A stretch of DNA of 34,160 nucleotides, taken from assembly GCA_042408415.1 (NCBI GenBank), contig JBHORE010000015.1:1-34160 (forward strand), in the 5' to 3' direction. The notes under the pieces were generated by a model, which saw nothing but the letters and a program-made list of their open reading frames with translations, was not told the origin of the DNA and did not search any database. Each line of letters starts with the position of its first letter. Position 1 is the stretch's first letter. The stretch is from Thermobaculum sp042408415 (GTDB lineage: Bacteria > Chloroflexota > Chloroflexia > Thermobaculales > Thermobaculaceae). This document shows positions 7,169-15,025 of this stretch, piece by piece. A program made the translations under genes and the position numbers.

Positions 7169-7570
7169 ATGATCAACGCTGACCCGCCCAAAGGGCATCC
7201 ACCCCGGTACAATAACGTGCTGTTGATCGAGGACGAGGAACCTTTTCGAAGGATATTGGCTCGTAACCTCACAGCCAGGGGGGTGAACGTAATGGAGTCC
7301 TCGTCGGCGGCAGAAGCATTGTCGATGATCGAGCAACATGTACCAGACTTGTTACTGCTCGACATCAGCTTGCCGGACGCTACTGGCTGGGATGTGCTCA
7401 GGGCGCTCAAGAGAAGGAGGTTGAACCTCCCCTCCATAGTGTTCACAGCCGGCAAGGTGCCTCCGGACCGTTTGAGTGAATTTCAACCGGTAGCTTACTT
7501 GCCTAAACCTTTTCCCCTGGAATCATTGTTGAGGTTGGTTGTCGGCAAGGAGGATGAGGACGGTGGGTGA
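7169..7570 (+). CDS. Stand-alone receiver-domain response regulator
   Basis: This 133-aa protein is a single receiver domain: acidic residues E21/D22 (VLLIEDEEPF), phospho-acceptor Asp65 (LLLLDISLPD), Thr in FTAGK and Lys in YLPKPFPLE. There is no output domain, so it would act through protein contact or as a phosphate sink, in the manner of Spo0F or CheY. It is the first gene of the kdp structural operon, and its stop overlaps the start of the 31-aa peptide gene. I infer that it links the split Kdp sensor to another partner. ATG 7169 has GGAGG 5 nt upstream. Confidence 0.88.
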   Translation: MINADPPKGHPPRYNNVLLIEDEEPFRRILARNLTARGVNVMESSSAAEALSMIEQHVPDLLLLDISLPDATGWDVLRALKRRRLNLPSIVFTAGKVPPDRLSEFQPVAYLPKPFPLESLLRLVVGKEDEDGG

Positions 7571-7658
7571 TGTTGCTTTCCTTCTAGTGACTGTAGCTTT
7601 CTTTGCAGCTTGCTTGGCGTATTTGGTCGCCTGCGATCGCCTGATGAAGGGGGGATGA
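7563..7658 (+). CDS. 31-aa single-span membrane peptide upstream of kdpF
   Basis: The frame begins GTG 7563 and ends TGA 7656-7658. It encodes one transmembrane helix, VAFLLVTVAFFAACLAYLVA, followed by CDRLMKGG. AAGGAGG (7547-7553) sits 9 nt before the GTG; the in-frame ATG at 7554 touches that site and is less likely. The length, the single helix ending in a Cys-Asp-Arg-Leu motif and the position just before kdpF match small peptides I recall in actinobacterial and Chloroflexota kdp operons. Function is unknown; a KdpF-like stabilising role is a guess. Confidence 0.65.
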   Translation: MGDVAFLLVTVAFFAACLAYLVACDRLMKGG

Positions 7659-7662
7659 GTCG

Positions 7663-7746
7663 ATGGCTTGGGTATTGAGCGGGGTCTTGGCTCTGATATT
7701 GGGAGTGTATCTAATATACGTGCTGCTGTATCCTGACAGGTTTTAG
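7663..7746 (+). CDS. kdpF: KdpF, small subunit of the potassium-transporting ATPase
   Basis: The 27-aa product is one transmembrane helix ending in the typical KdpF tail: MAWVLSGVLALILGVYLIYV then LLYPDRF. The length and the Y-P-x-x-F ending match KdpF of other bacteria, where it stabilises the KdpABC complex in the membrane. A purine-rich GGGGGGA ribosome binding site overlaps the end of the preceding peptide gene. It starts 4 bp after that gene, clearly in the same operon. Confidence 0.85.
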   Translation: MAWVLSGVLALILGVYLIYVLLYPDRF

Positions 7747-7753
7747 GTGTCAC

Positions 7754-8068
7754 ATGATGGCGATCAACGGCGAGCATGAGGCGAGAGGTAGGGAAGAGCG
7801 CTGGCAGTTGGATTATCAGGCCGCCTTGGAGAGCGTCGATACCTGTTGTTGCCTTTTGAGGACTACCAACCGAGTCTTGATCCCCAGGGTATCTATCAGC
7901 ATGCCGTTGGGCTCTCGGCGGGATCAGCTGGAGATCTTCGTCAGGCAGTGCGAAGCCCTTTGTGCGGAGTACGGGTTGGTATTCACCTGGCAGATACAAG
8001 GCGGCTTGCTCACATTGATTATCGAGCGCACATCGTTGGAGGATGGAGGAGCTGAGGATGGCCTATAG
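7754..8068 (+). CDS. Unrecognised 104-aa protein between kdpF and kdpA
   Basis: I do not recognise this family. The product is soluble, mixed alpha/beta in character, with a charged N-terminus (EHEARGREERWQ), a Cys cluster (VDTCCCLLRTT), a middle region rich in Arg and a beta-like end (YGLVFTWQIQGGLLTLIIER). ATG 7754 or 7757 could be used; AGGTG lies 4-7 nt upstream. It starts 7 bp after kdpF and its end overlaps the kdpA start by 11 bp, so it is co-translated with the transporter. Insertion of an extra gene between kdpF and kdpA is unusual. A regulatory or assembly role is conceivable but unsupported. Confidence 0.65.
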   Translation: MMAINGEHEARGREERWQLDYQAALESVDTCCCLLRTTNRVLIPRVSISMPLGSRRDQLEIFVRQCEALCAEYGLVFTWQIQGGLLTLIIERTSLEDGGAEDGL

Positions 8069-9776
8069 AGAGCTGCTACAGCCATTGATCTTCTTGCTGG
8101 TGTTGTTGGCTTTGACCAAGCCCCTGGGCTCTTACATGTCGCTGGTGTTCGGCCGCCAATCACCCATCACGCCTCCCGAAAGGTGGATATACAGGCTGGC
8201 CAGTGTGAGGTGGAGGGAAGAGCAGGATTGGAAGTCCTATGCAGCGTCTATGCTGTTGTTCAACCTGTGTGGGATGCTCCTATTGTACGCACTGCAGCGC
8301 CTACAGGCTTGGCTGCCCCTCAACCCGCAACGGTTGGGAGCCGTTCGTCCCGATCTGGCTTTTAACACGGCGGCATCCTTTGTGACCAACACCAACTGGC
8401 AGTCCTATGCTGGGGAGACCACGATGAGCTATTTCACACAGATGCTGGGCCTGGCCGTGCAGAACTTCCTGTCCGCGGCCACAGGAATAGCTGTGGCGTT
8501 GGCTCTGATACGTGGCCTGGCTCGTAGGAGCGCCAACACTTTGGGCAACTTTTGGGTGGACCTGGTGCGCTCCGTCTTGTATCTGTTGCTACCGATCAGC
8601 TGCTTGGCGGCGCTGGTGCTCGTGTGGCAGGGCGTGCCTCAGAACCTATCGCCCTACGTCGAGTTGACTACACTGGAGGGACACAGACAGGTGATACCCC
8701 AGGGCCCCGTGGCAAGCCAGGAGTCCATCAAGCTGCTGGGCACGAATGGTGGAGGGTTCTTCAACGCTAACTCCGCGCACTCTTACGAGAACCCAACACC
8801 TCTAACCAACTTTTTGGAGCCGTTGCTCATATTCGCGATCCCGGCAGGCTTGGTCTACTGTTTTGGGCGTATGGTGGGCAACACTAGGCAGGGTTGGGCT
8901 ATATGGCTCAGCATGGCATTGCTTTTTACGTTGGGATTGATCATTGCTATCTGGAGCGAGGGCGCCGGTAATCCACTGCTTGCCAAGGTGGGAACGACCT
9001 ATCAAGGGGGGGCAGGATGGCCCAACTCGCATATTAGCCTGGAGGGTAAGGAGATGAGGTTTGGCTGGGTGGGATCAGTACTGTTTGCGGTGGTTACCAC
9101 GGCGGCCTCCTGCGGTGCCGTGGATGCCATGCATTCCAGCCTGCTGCCGCTGACGGGGGGCGTTGCCCTCTTCAACATGCAGCTGGGAGAGGTGATCTTC
9201 GGTGGAGTGGGCTCTGGGCTGTATGGCATGCTGGTGTACGCGGTTCTAGCGGTGTTCATAGCCGGCTTGATGGTGGGGCGCACTCCTGAGTACCTGGGCA
9301 AGAAGGTTGGTCCATTTGAGATAAAGATGTCGATGCTGTACGTACTGATAGCCTCCGCCTCGATACTGATCTTCTCGGCCTGGGCGATAAGGGCTTCTTA
9401 CGGTACCTCGCAGATCCTGAACCCCGGACCTCATGGACTAACCGAGGTAGTGTACGCCTATAGCTCGGCCACCGGCAACAATGGATCGGCGTTTGCGGGG
9501 CTAGGCGCAAATACGATCTTCTACAACACCACGTTGGGACTGGCCATGTTGTTTGGAAGGTTCCTGTTGATAGTGCCTGTGTTGGCTATTGCTGGTTCGA
9601 TGGTTGGCAAGCGAAGCGTGCCACCCAGCTTAGGGACTTTCCCCACCGATGGGCTCCTGTTTGTGGCCTTATTGATAGGTACCGTCATGATAGTAGGAGC
9701 GCTTACCTTCTTTTTGACTCTGGCTTTGGGACCTGTAGTTGAGCACCTGCTGATGCTGGCAGGTCGAACCTTCTGA
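8058..9776 (+). CDS. kdpA: KdpA, potassium-binding and translocating subunit
   Basis: This 572-aa protein of about ten transmembrane segments shows the four KdpA selectivity-filter regions in order: NTAASFVTNTNWQSYAGE, LLGTNGGGFFNANSAHS, TTAASCGAVDAMHSSLLPL and SATGNNGSAFAGLGAN. GVGSGLYGMLVYAVLAVFIA and GRTPEYLGKKV are further family blocks. It forms the K+ channel-like subunit of KdpFABC. I chose ATG 8058 (MAYRELLQPL) because GGAGG lies 8 nt upstream; the in-frame ATG at 8043 abuts its GGAGG. The length matches the usual ~560 aa. All filter motifs are intact, so it should be functional. Confidence 0.96.
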   Translation: MAYRELLQPLIFLLVLLALTKPLGSYMSLVFGRQSPITPPERWIYRLASVRWREEQDWKSYAASMLLFNLCGMLLLYALQRLQAWLPLNPQRLGAVRPDLAFNTAASFVTNTNWQSYAGETTMSYFTQMLGLAVQNFLSAATGIAVALALIRGLARRSANTLGNFWVDLVRSVLYLLLPISCLAALVLVWQGVPQNLSPYVELTTLEGHRQVIPQGPVASQESIKLLGTNGGGFFNANSAHSYENPTPLTNFLEPLLIFAIPAGLVYCFGRMVGNTRQGWAIWLSMALLFTLGLIIAIWSEGAGNPLLAKVGTTYQGGAGWPNSHISLEGKEMRFGWVGSVLFAVVTTAASCGAVDAMHSSLLPLTGGVALFNMQLGEVIFGGVGSGLYGMLVYAVLAVFIAGLMVGRTPEYLGKKVGPFEIKMSMLYVLIASASILIFSAWAIRASYGTSQILNPGPHGLTEVVYAYSSATGNNGSAFAGLGANTIFYNTTLGLAMLFGRFLLIVPVLAIAGSMVGKRSVPPSLGTFPTDGLLFVALLIGTVMIVGALTFFLTLALGPVVEHLLMLAGRTF

Positions 9777-9809
9777 TGAAGTGCACACTGATTGTATAGA
9801 GGTGGTGGA

Positions 9810-11858
9810 ATGAGCTCTGGTAAGCATAGCGCTAAGATGAGCCCTTGGCAGCGCGATTTGTTGCTCCGAGCGTTGAGGGACTCTCTACTCAAGCTAGATC
9901 CCCGCGTCCTGGTACGCAATCCGGTGATCTTCGTCGTGGAGATGGGCAGCGTCGTCACGACCCTGGCGACCCTGACGCAGTCCCTATTCCCCTCAGGGGC
10001 CAATGGCGAGAGCGTGAGTTTCGAGCTACAGATAAGCGTTTGGCTGTGGTTCACTGTGCTGTTTGCCAACTTCGCCGAGGCGCTCGCCGAGGCCAGGGGT
10101 AAGGCTCAGGCCGACTCACTGCGAGCTACCAAAAAGGAAACTTTAGCCACCAGGTTGAGGGATGGTCGGGAGGAGCAAGTGCCCTCCTCCCGACTGCGAC
10201 GAGGAGACGTAATATTGGTCCGTGCGGGGGAGCTCATACCTGCTGATGGCGAGGTCGTGGAGGGGGTGGCCTTCGTCAACGAGGCCGCCATCACAGGGGA
10301 ATCGGCTCCTGTGCTCAAGGAACCTGGTACCGACACGAGCTCGAGCGTGACAGCTGGCACTCAGGTGGTGAGCGACTGGCTCAAGATAGTGGTCACAGCT
10401 GATCCTGGTGAGAGCTTCCTAGACCGCATGATAGCCTTGGTAGAGGGAGCAAGCAGGCAGAAGACGCCCAACGAAGTCGCTTTGACCATACTACTTGCGG
10501 GCCTGACTCTAGTGTTCCTATTGGCGGTAGCCACCCTGGAGCCTTTTGCGGTCTACTCGGGTGCTAGGATATCCCTGGTGGTGTTAGTAGCGCTGCTGGT
10601 GTGCCTGATACCAACCACGATAGGGGGGTTGCTCTCGGCCATAGGCATAGCGGGCATGGATCGGGTGGCGCGCTTTAACGTGATGGCGATGTCTGGTCGG
10701 GCCGTGGAAGCCGCCGGGGATGTGGACGTGCTACTGCTGGACAAGACTGGGACTATTACCTACGGCAACAGGCTGGCTGCAGAGATCAAGCCCGTCAATG
10801 GAGCAATGCCTTTGGACGCCCTACTGACCGCCCGCCAGTCCAGCTTGAGGGACGACACTCCTGAGGGTCGCAGCCTCCTGCAGCTGGCCGAAGCCTTGGG
10901 TGCGCCCAAAGACACGAATGTCGACCCCGATGCGGAAGTAGTGCCCTTCACTGCACAGACTAGACTCAGCGGTCTGCGTCAGCGAGGACATGAGTATCTC
11001 AAGGGATCACCAGATGCAATACTGGCTTATACTGGAGAGGCCGCTTCCGAAGAGATATCTAGAGAGGTGAACAGGATAGCAAGCGAAGGTGGTACGCCTC
11101 TCTTGCTGGCCTTAGATCATCGGGTGGTGGGCGTGGTCTACCTCAAGGATACCGTCAAGCCAGGGCTGCGCCAGCGGTTCGAGGAGTTCAGGAAGATGGG
11201 CGTCAAAACCATAATGATCACGGGAGATAATCCGGTTACGGCCGCGACCATAGCGCGTGAGGCCGGGGTGGACGACTTCGTAGCCGAGGCCAAACCGGAG
11301 GACAAGATAGAGATCATTCGTCGGCAACAGGCAGAAGGTCATCTGGTGGCCATGACCGGAGATGGCACGAACGATGCTCCGGCGCTGGCTCAAGCGGATG
11401 TGGCCTTGGCCATGTACACTGGTACCGCCGCGGCCAAGGAGGCCGCCAACATGGTGGACCTAGACTCGAATCCAACCAAGCTCATAGAGGTGATCGCGCT
11501 GGGCAAGCAGCTGCTGATCACCAGGGGAGCCATCACCACTTTCTCCATAGCTAACGACGTTGCCAAGTACTTTGCCATAGTGCCCGCGATGTTTGTACGG
11601 GCCTATCCCCAACTAGGGGCGCTCAACGTGATGCGTCTGGCCACACCCGAGAGTGCCATACTATCTGCGGTGATCTTCAATGCCGTCATAATAGTAGCCT
11701 TGGTGCCGCTAGCGGTTAGAGGCGTTGCTTACCGCCCGGCGCCGGCAGCACAGCTGCTAAGGCGCAACCTACTGATCTATGGGCTTGGGGGTATCGTGGC
11801 GCCCTTCCTGGGCATCAAGCTGATAGATGTCATCATCCACCTGCTGGGTCTCGTGTAG
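9810..11858 (+). CDS. kdpB: KdpB, catalytic P-type ATPase subunit
   Basis: This 682-aa protein has every P-type ATPase landmark: actuator TGES (ITGESAPVLKE), phosphorylation site Asp311 in LLLDKTGTITYGNR, nucleotide-domain KGSPDAI, MITGDNPVTAATIA and hinge MTGDGTNDAPALAQADVA. Downstream GTAAAKEAANMVDLDSNPTK and RGAITTFSIANDVAKYF are specific to KdpB. It hydrolyses ATP to drive K+ uptake through KdpA. ATG 9810 (MSSGKHSAK) has AGAGGTGG upstream; a TTG at 9792 is possible but lacks a site. It is spaced 33 bp from kdpA and 12 bp from kdpC, in one operon. Confidence 0.97.
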   Translation: MSSGKHSAKMSPWQRDLLLRALRDSLLKLDPRVLVRNPVIFVVEMGSVVTTLATLTQSLFPSGANGESVSFELQISVWLWFTVLFANFAEALAEARGKAQADSLRATKKETLATRLRDGREEQVPSSRLRRGDVILVRAGELIPADGEVVEGVAFVNEAAITGESAPVLKEPGTDTSSSVTAGTQVVSDWLKIVVTADPGESFLDRMIALVEGASRQKTPNEVALTILLAGLTLVFLLAVATLEPFAVYSGARISLVVLVALLVCLIPTTIGGLLSAIGIAGMDRVARFNVMAMSGRAVEAAGDVDVLLLDKTGTITYGNRLAAEIKPVNGAMPLDALLTARQSSLRDDTPEGRSLLQLAEALGAPKDTNVDPDAEVVPFTAQTRLSGLRQRGHEYLKGSPDAILAYTGEAASEEISREVNRIASEGGTPLLLALDHRVVGVVYLKDTVKPGLRQRFEEFRKMGVKTIMITGDNPVTAATIAREAGVDDFVAEAKPEDKIEIIRRQQAEGHLVAMTGDGTNDAPALAQADVALAMYTGTAAAKEAANMVDLDSNPTKLIEVIALGKQLLITRGAITTFSIANDVAKYFAIVPAMFVRAYPQLGALNVMRLATPESAILSAVIFNAVIIVALVPLAVRGVAYRPAPAAQLLRRNLLIYGLGGIVAPFLGIKLIDVIIHLLGLV

Positions 11859-11870
11859 AGGAGGGAGAGT

Positions 11871-12458
11871 ATGTCGTTCCGTGACCAGCTGTACAGAGCT
11901 TTGGCGCTATTGGGGTTATTGACCCTGTTACTGGGAGTGGGGTACCCCCTGGGGGTCACGCTCGTGGCCCAAATGGCCTTCCCTGAGCAGGCAGACGGCA
12001 GCCTGCTCAGGGCTTCGGATGGCAGGGTGGTAGGCTCCGCGCTGATCGCCCAACGTTTTGATGGCTCTGGGTACTTCCACCCAAGGCCGTCGTACGCCGG
12101 CAGCGATGGGTACGACGCCTTGGCATCTGGAGGATCGAACCTAGCTCCCACGAGCAGCAGGTGGTTGTCCGAGGTCGAGCGCAGGGCCGAGCTCTACAGG
12201 CGGGAAAATGGCCTAAGTGCTGATCACCCCGTACCGGTGGACGCGGTTACTGCCTCCGCCAGTGGCCTGGATCCGGACATAAGCTTGGATAACGCCTACC
12301 TACAGGCCCCCAGAGTAGCTCGCTCTAGGGGGATGACGGAGGAGCAGGTCAGGGCCCTGATAGATCGCTACGCTGAGGGCCCCCAGATGGGCCTGTTCGG
12401 CGTTCGCAGAGTGAACGTGCTGCGCCTCAACCTGGCTCTGGATCAGATAGGGAAGTGA
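11871..12458 (+). CDS. kdpC: KdpC, accessory subunit of the potassium ATPase
   Basis: This 195-aa protein has one N-terminal transmembrane helix (residues ~9-33, ending GYPLGVTLVAQ) and an extracytoplasmic domain with family blocks GSALIAQRFDGSGYFHPRPS, DAVTASASGLDPDISLDNA and VNVLRLNLALD. KdpC stabilises the complex and raises nucleotide affinity of KdpB. The length is normal. GAGGGAGAG precedes ATG 11871. Its stop overlaps the GTG of the next gene, the KdpD N-terminal half. Confidence 0.96.
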   Translation: MSFRDQLYRALALLGLLTLLLGVGYPLGVTLVAQMAFPEQADGSLLRASDGRVVGSALIAQRFDGSGYFHPRPSYAGSDGYDALASGGSNLAPTSSRWLSEVERRAELYRRENGLSADHPVPVDAVTASASGLDPDISLDNAYLQAPRVARSRGMTEEQVRALIDRYAEGPQMGLFGVRRVNVLRLNLALDQIGK

Positions 12459-13624
12459 GCAAGATGTCGGACCAAGATGCGGACAAACGACCCACCCCGG
12501 AGGAGATGTTGGACCTGGTCCGCAAACAGGCTGGCGCGGGGGCTAGGGGCAGGCTGCGTATATACATAGGGATGGCTCCCGGGGTGGGCAAGACCTACGC
12601 TGCCTTGATGGAGTTGCATCGTCGCAAGGCCAGAGGCACGGATTGCGTGGTGGGATACGTGGAGACCTACGGTCGGCCAAAGACCGAGGAGGCCCTCAGA
12701 GGCTTGGAGATCATACCTCGCAAGCGCTGTCAATACCAGGGCGTGTGGGTGGAGGAGATGGATGTTGATGCCATTATCCAGCGGGCTCCGGCGGTAGCGT
12801 TGGTGGATGAGCTGGCGCACACCAACGTGCCGGGCTGTTCCCGACACGAGAAGCGTTGGCAGGACGTGATGGAGATCTTGGAGCACGGCATAACGGTGAT
12901 CTCCACTCTGAACGTGCAGCACATCGAGAGCTTTGCTGATATAGTCGAGGATATCACAGGCATAACGGTACGCGAGAGGGTGCCCGATTGGGTTGTAGAC
13001 CAGGCTGATGAGTTGGAGCTGATCGATATGTCTCCCCACGCCCTGCGGCAGCGGATAAAGCACGGCAATGTTTATCCTCCAGGTCAGGCGGAGCGGGCCC
13101 TGCAGCAGTTCTTCAGGGAGGGGAATCTGGCAGCTTTGAGGGAGATGGCCCTGCGAAAGATGGCCATGCGTGTGGAGCAGGACCTGGAAAAGTACATGCT
13201 GCAGCATGGGGTGGAGACCATATGGCCGGCAGCTGAGAAGGTGATGGTGGCCATAGATGATGATCCCAGATCGCAATATCTTATCCAGCGGGCGTGGAGG
13301 AGGGCACAGAGGCAGCAATCTGACCTAATAGCGGTGTTCGTGGAAACTCCGGCGTGGAGGCGTGCTTCTCCCGAAGCTAGGCGAAGGCTGGAAGAGCATC
13401 TCAGGATGGCTGAAGACCTGGGGGCCGAGATCGTACGAGTGGCTGACCGGGATGTGGCTCGAGCGTTGGTGCGTGTGGCTCACGACAAGAACGTGGATAG
13501 TCTAGTGTTGGGACACTCCCGACACGGTTGGCTGCACAGGCTACTGCATGGGTCCGTTACGGAGCGGTTGTTGCGCATTGCCCGGGACATCGACCTACAC
13601 ATAGTCGCCGACAGGCGAAAATAG
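12455..13624 (+). CDS. kdpD: KdpD N-terminal half: sensor ATP-binding domain plus Usp domain, no kinase
   Basis: The 389-aa product ends where full KdpD (~900 aa) would enter its membrane domain. Residues ~33-245 form the KdpD domain: Walker A GMAPGVGKT (residues 39-47), then VVGYVETYGRPKTEEAL and Walker B-like VALVDELAHTNVPG. Residues ~261-388 form a universal-stress domain (VMVAIDDDPRSQYLI, LVLGHSRHGWLHRLLHGSV). The region has no DUF4118, HisKA or ATPase, which are instead in the protein encoded at 4759. In KdpD these domains tune kinase output to K+ and nucleotide signals, so this protein probably regulates that kinase in trans. GTG 12455 overlaps the kdpC stop; ATG 12464 is an alternative start. 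It is the last gene of the operon. Confidence 0.93.
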   Translation: MSKMSDQDADKRPTPEEMLDLVRKQAGAGARGRLRIYIGMAPGVGKTYAALMELHRRKARGTDCVVGYVETYGRPKTEEALRGLEIIPRKRCQYQGVWVEEMDVDAIIQRAPAVALVDELAHTNVPGCSRHEKRWQDVMEILEHGITVISTLNVQHIESFADIVEDITGITVRERVPDWVVDQADELELIDMSPHALRQRIKHGNVYPPGQAERALQQFFREGNLAALREMALRKMAMRVEQDLEKYMLQHGVETIWPAAEKVMVAIDDDPRSQYLIQRAWRRAQRQQSDLIAVFVETPAWRRASPEARRRLEEHLRMAEDLGAEIVRVADRDVARALVRVAHDKNVDSLVLGHSRHGWLHRLLHGSVTERLLRIARDIDLHIVADRRK

Positions 13625-13810
13625 CCTTCGGATATGAGTATCCAAAGTTCCCAAACTCTATCGTTACTACCCTCTTAGCAAATTCCTACTGATATAACAT
13701 GACCTTGCATAAAGGTCTCCGTGTCCTGCAGCTTTGCGAGTGTAGATACCCAACAGCATCCCAATTTCATTCCTCTTAGCTGGTAGCTACAGGACTGGCT
13801 TGGGTTGGTG

Positions 13811-13981
13811 ATGCAGGGACAGGGTCCGCGTAAGGGCCGGTATCCATGGGTACCGTTTGAGGAGATGGTTGGCGATCGGTACCGTAGTCGACCGCTTAGG
13901 CCTGAGATGGGAACCCCACAAGCAACCTACCGGCGTCCACGTCTCTTGGAGTCCCATTGGCTGCGCTACGTACAGTCCTGA
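13811..13981 (+). CDS. Possible 56-aa small protein (weak)
   Basis: An ATG-to-TGA frame encodes a basic, Pro/Arg-rich peptide (QGPRKGRYPWVPFEEM, ending LESHWLRYVQS). The residue mix looks less random than that of the other frames in this gap, with Trp, Tyr and Arg but no hydrophobic stretch. No good Shine-Dalgarno lies upstream (TTGGGTTGGTG). I do not recognise it. It may be a fragment of a decayed gene or chance. Confidence 0.2.
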   Translation: MQGQGPRKGRYPWVPFEEMVGDRYRSRPLRPEMGTPQATYRRPRLLESHWLRYVQS

Positions 13982-14940
13982 TGTTATCGGATGATTCTAC
14001 CAGAGAGGTTCGTCTGTACGATGTTGGAAGCTTTCTCCTAGGGATTCATGGGGATCTGCTTGATTCGTGCGTGGGACGGCTGGATGGGATGCGTTGCAGG
14101 CTCATTCTGAGCCTTTTATCATCAGGGTTTCTCTCCCCCCACATGTTGGGGCTGCGGTGGGTGTGCGTGGTCTGGCAGGTATTGGGAGGTTATCTATCTG
14201 TTGGGGACGCTATGCCGTATTGAAGGTGATCACGATGCTGTATCTGAAGCTGTTGCCTTGGGGTGTGGGCAACCTGCTGCCTGTCCCCGACGACTGGCTT
14301 GAGCGCTACCAAGTGTCCAGGAACGTCAACAGCTTTCACAACGATGCTCCGGACATTATCCAACCCGTGGCCTAGCAACAGGTGAGTCCAAAGAACTACA
14401 TTGTAGTTGCTCAATATGGCAAACCAATAGCTAAATGCTACCTTGTCTCCAACTGCACCCCTCCGTGTATGGGAATGGCCTCTAAACATACATTTGTGTG
14501 GAAAAGACATCAGTCACCTAGCATCTGCTACGACCTCTATTGGTAGAGCTATAATCCATATTGAAGACGAGCCATAACGAATGCGACCCGATCCTCAAGG
14601 AAGCTTCACAACAAGAGGTGGCATTAGTCCTTTGTGCTAAAACATAAAACATAGAGGAAGACTTGGCATAGCCTCCTACCCTGAAGAAACGGTTGATGAC
14701 GTATTCCTAGGGCTGAGAGCACGGAGATACCACTAGTGTGCAGCGACATTCTCTGGATAAGCTTGGTCTCTGTTGGGATTGACGACAATAACGATCCTAG
14801 CTTATCGCCGATTCGTACTCGTGGCATTCAAAATCAAGCCTTCCTGAGAAGTATAAGTTCAATATATTAGGCTTACAGCCAATCGCATCTACCAACACAC
14901 AGCATAAAAGCTCCCAGGAGATTTTATCTAATTCTAGGTA

Positions 14941-14969
14941 TTGACAACGACGTCGCTTCAGTTTATAAG
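14941..14969 (+). promoter_or_regulatory. Strong sigma-70-type promoter of the gntR sugar operon
   Basis: TTGACA (14941-14946) and TATAAG (14964-14969) are separated by exactly 17 bp. The expected start near 14976 gives a leader of about 50 nt before the TTG start of gntR. CGACGTCG (14948-14955), a perfect palindrome, lies in the spacer. Confidence 0.8.
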
Positions 14970-14982
14970 GATTATAGTAACA

Positions 14983-14996
14983 GTGGTATATACAAC
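14983..14996 (+). promoter_or_regulatory. HutC/GntR-type operator in the gntR leader
   Basis: GTGGTATATACAAC is a near-perfect inverted repeat whose core GTATATAC (14986-14993) fits the HutC-subfamily consensus GTMTAKAC. It lies about 10 bp downstream of the predicted transcription start, where a repressor would block elongation or initiation. This predicts autoregulation of the operon by the regulator encoded next. Confidence 0.65.
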
Positions 14997-15025
14997 ATAA
15001 TATCATGAGGTATGGAGATTATTAA

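Larger units (their letters stand above)
13625..15025. other. 1.4-kb gene-poor region
   Basis: No convincing protein family is seen on either strand. Several short frames (13957-14223, 14067-14375 plus; 14190-14510, 14624-14827, 14797-15006 minus) lack good ribosome binding sites and recognisable motifs. The right half (about 14380-14980) is visibly more AT-rich than its surroundings. A small hairpin, GACCTT-GCATA-AAGGTC (13701-13717), lies about 80 bp after the kdpD stop but lacks a T tract. Only the promoter and operator near 14941-14996 are clear. It could be decayed genes or an untranslated region. Confidence 0.6.

Noticed and set aside
14256..14267. CCTTGGGGTGTG, a 12-base match to half of the paired-box element
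   Set aside because: The partner box is missing, the left arm is wrong and no gene starts nearby; a chance match is likely.
14067..14375. 102-aa plus-strand frame in the gene-poor gap, considered as a decayed transposase
   Set aside because: No DDE, HTH or other transposase motif and no flanking terminal repeats were found.
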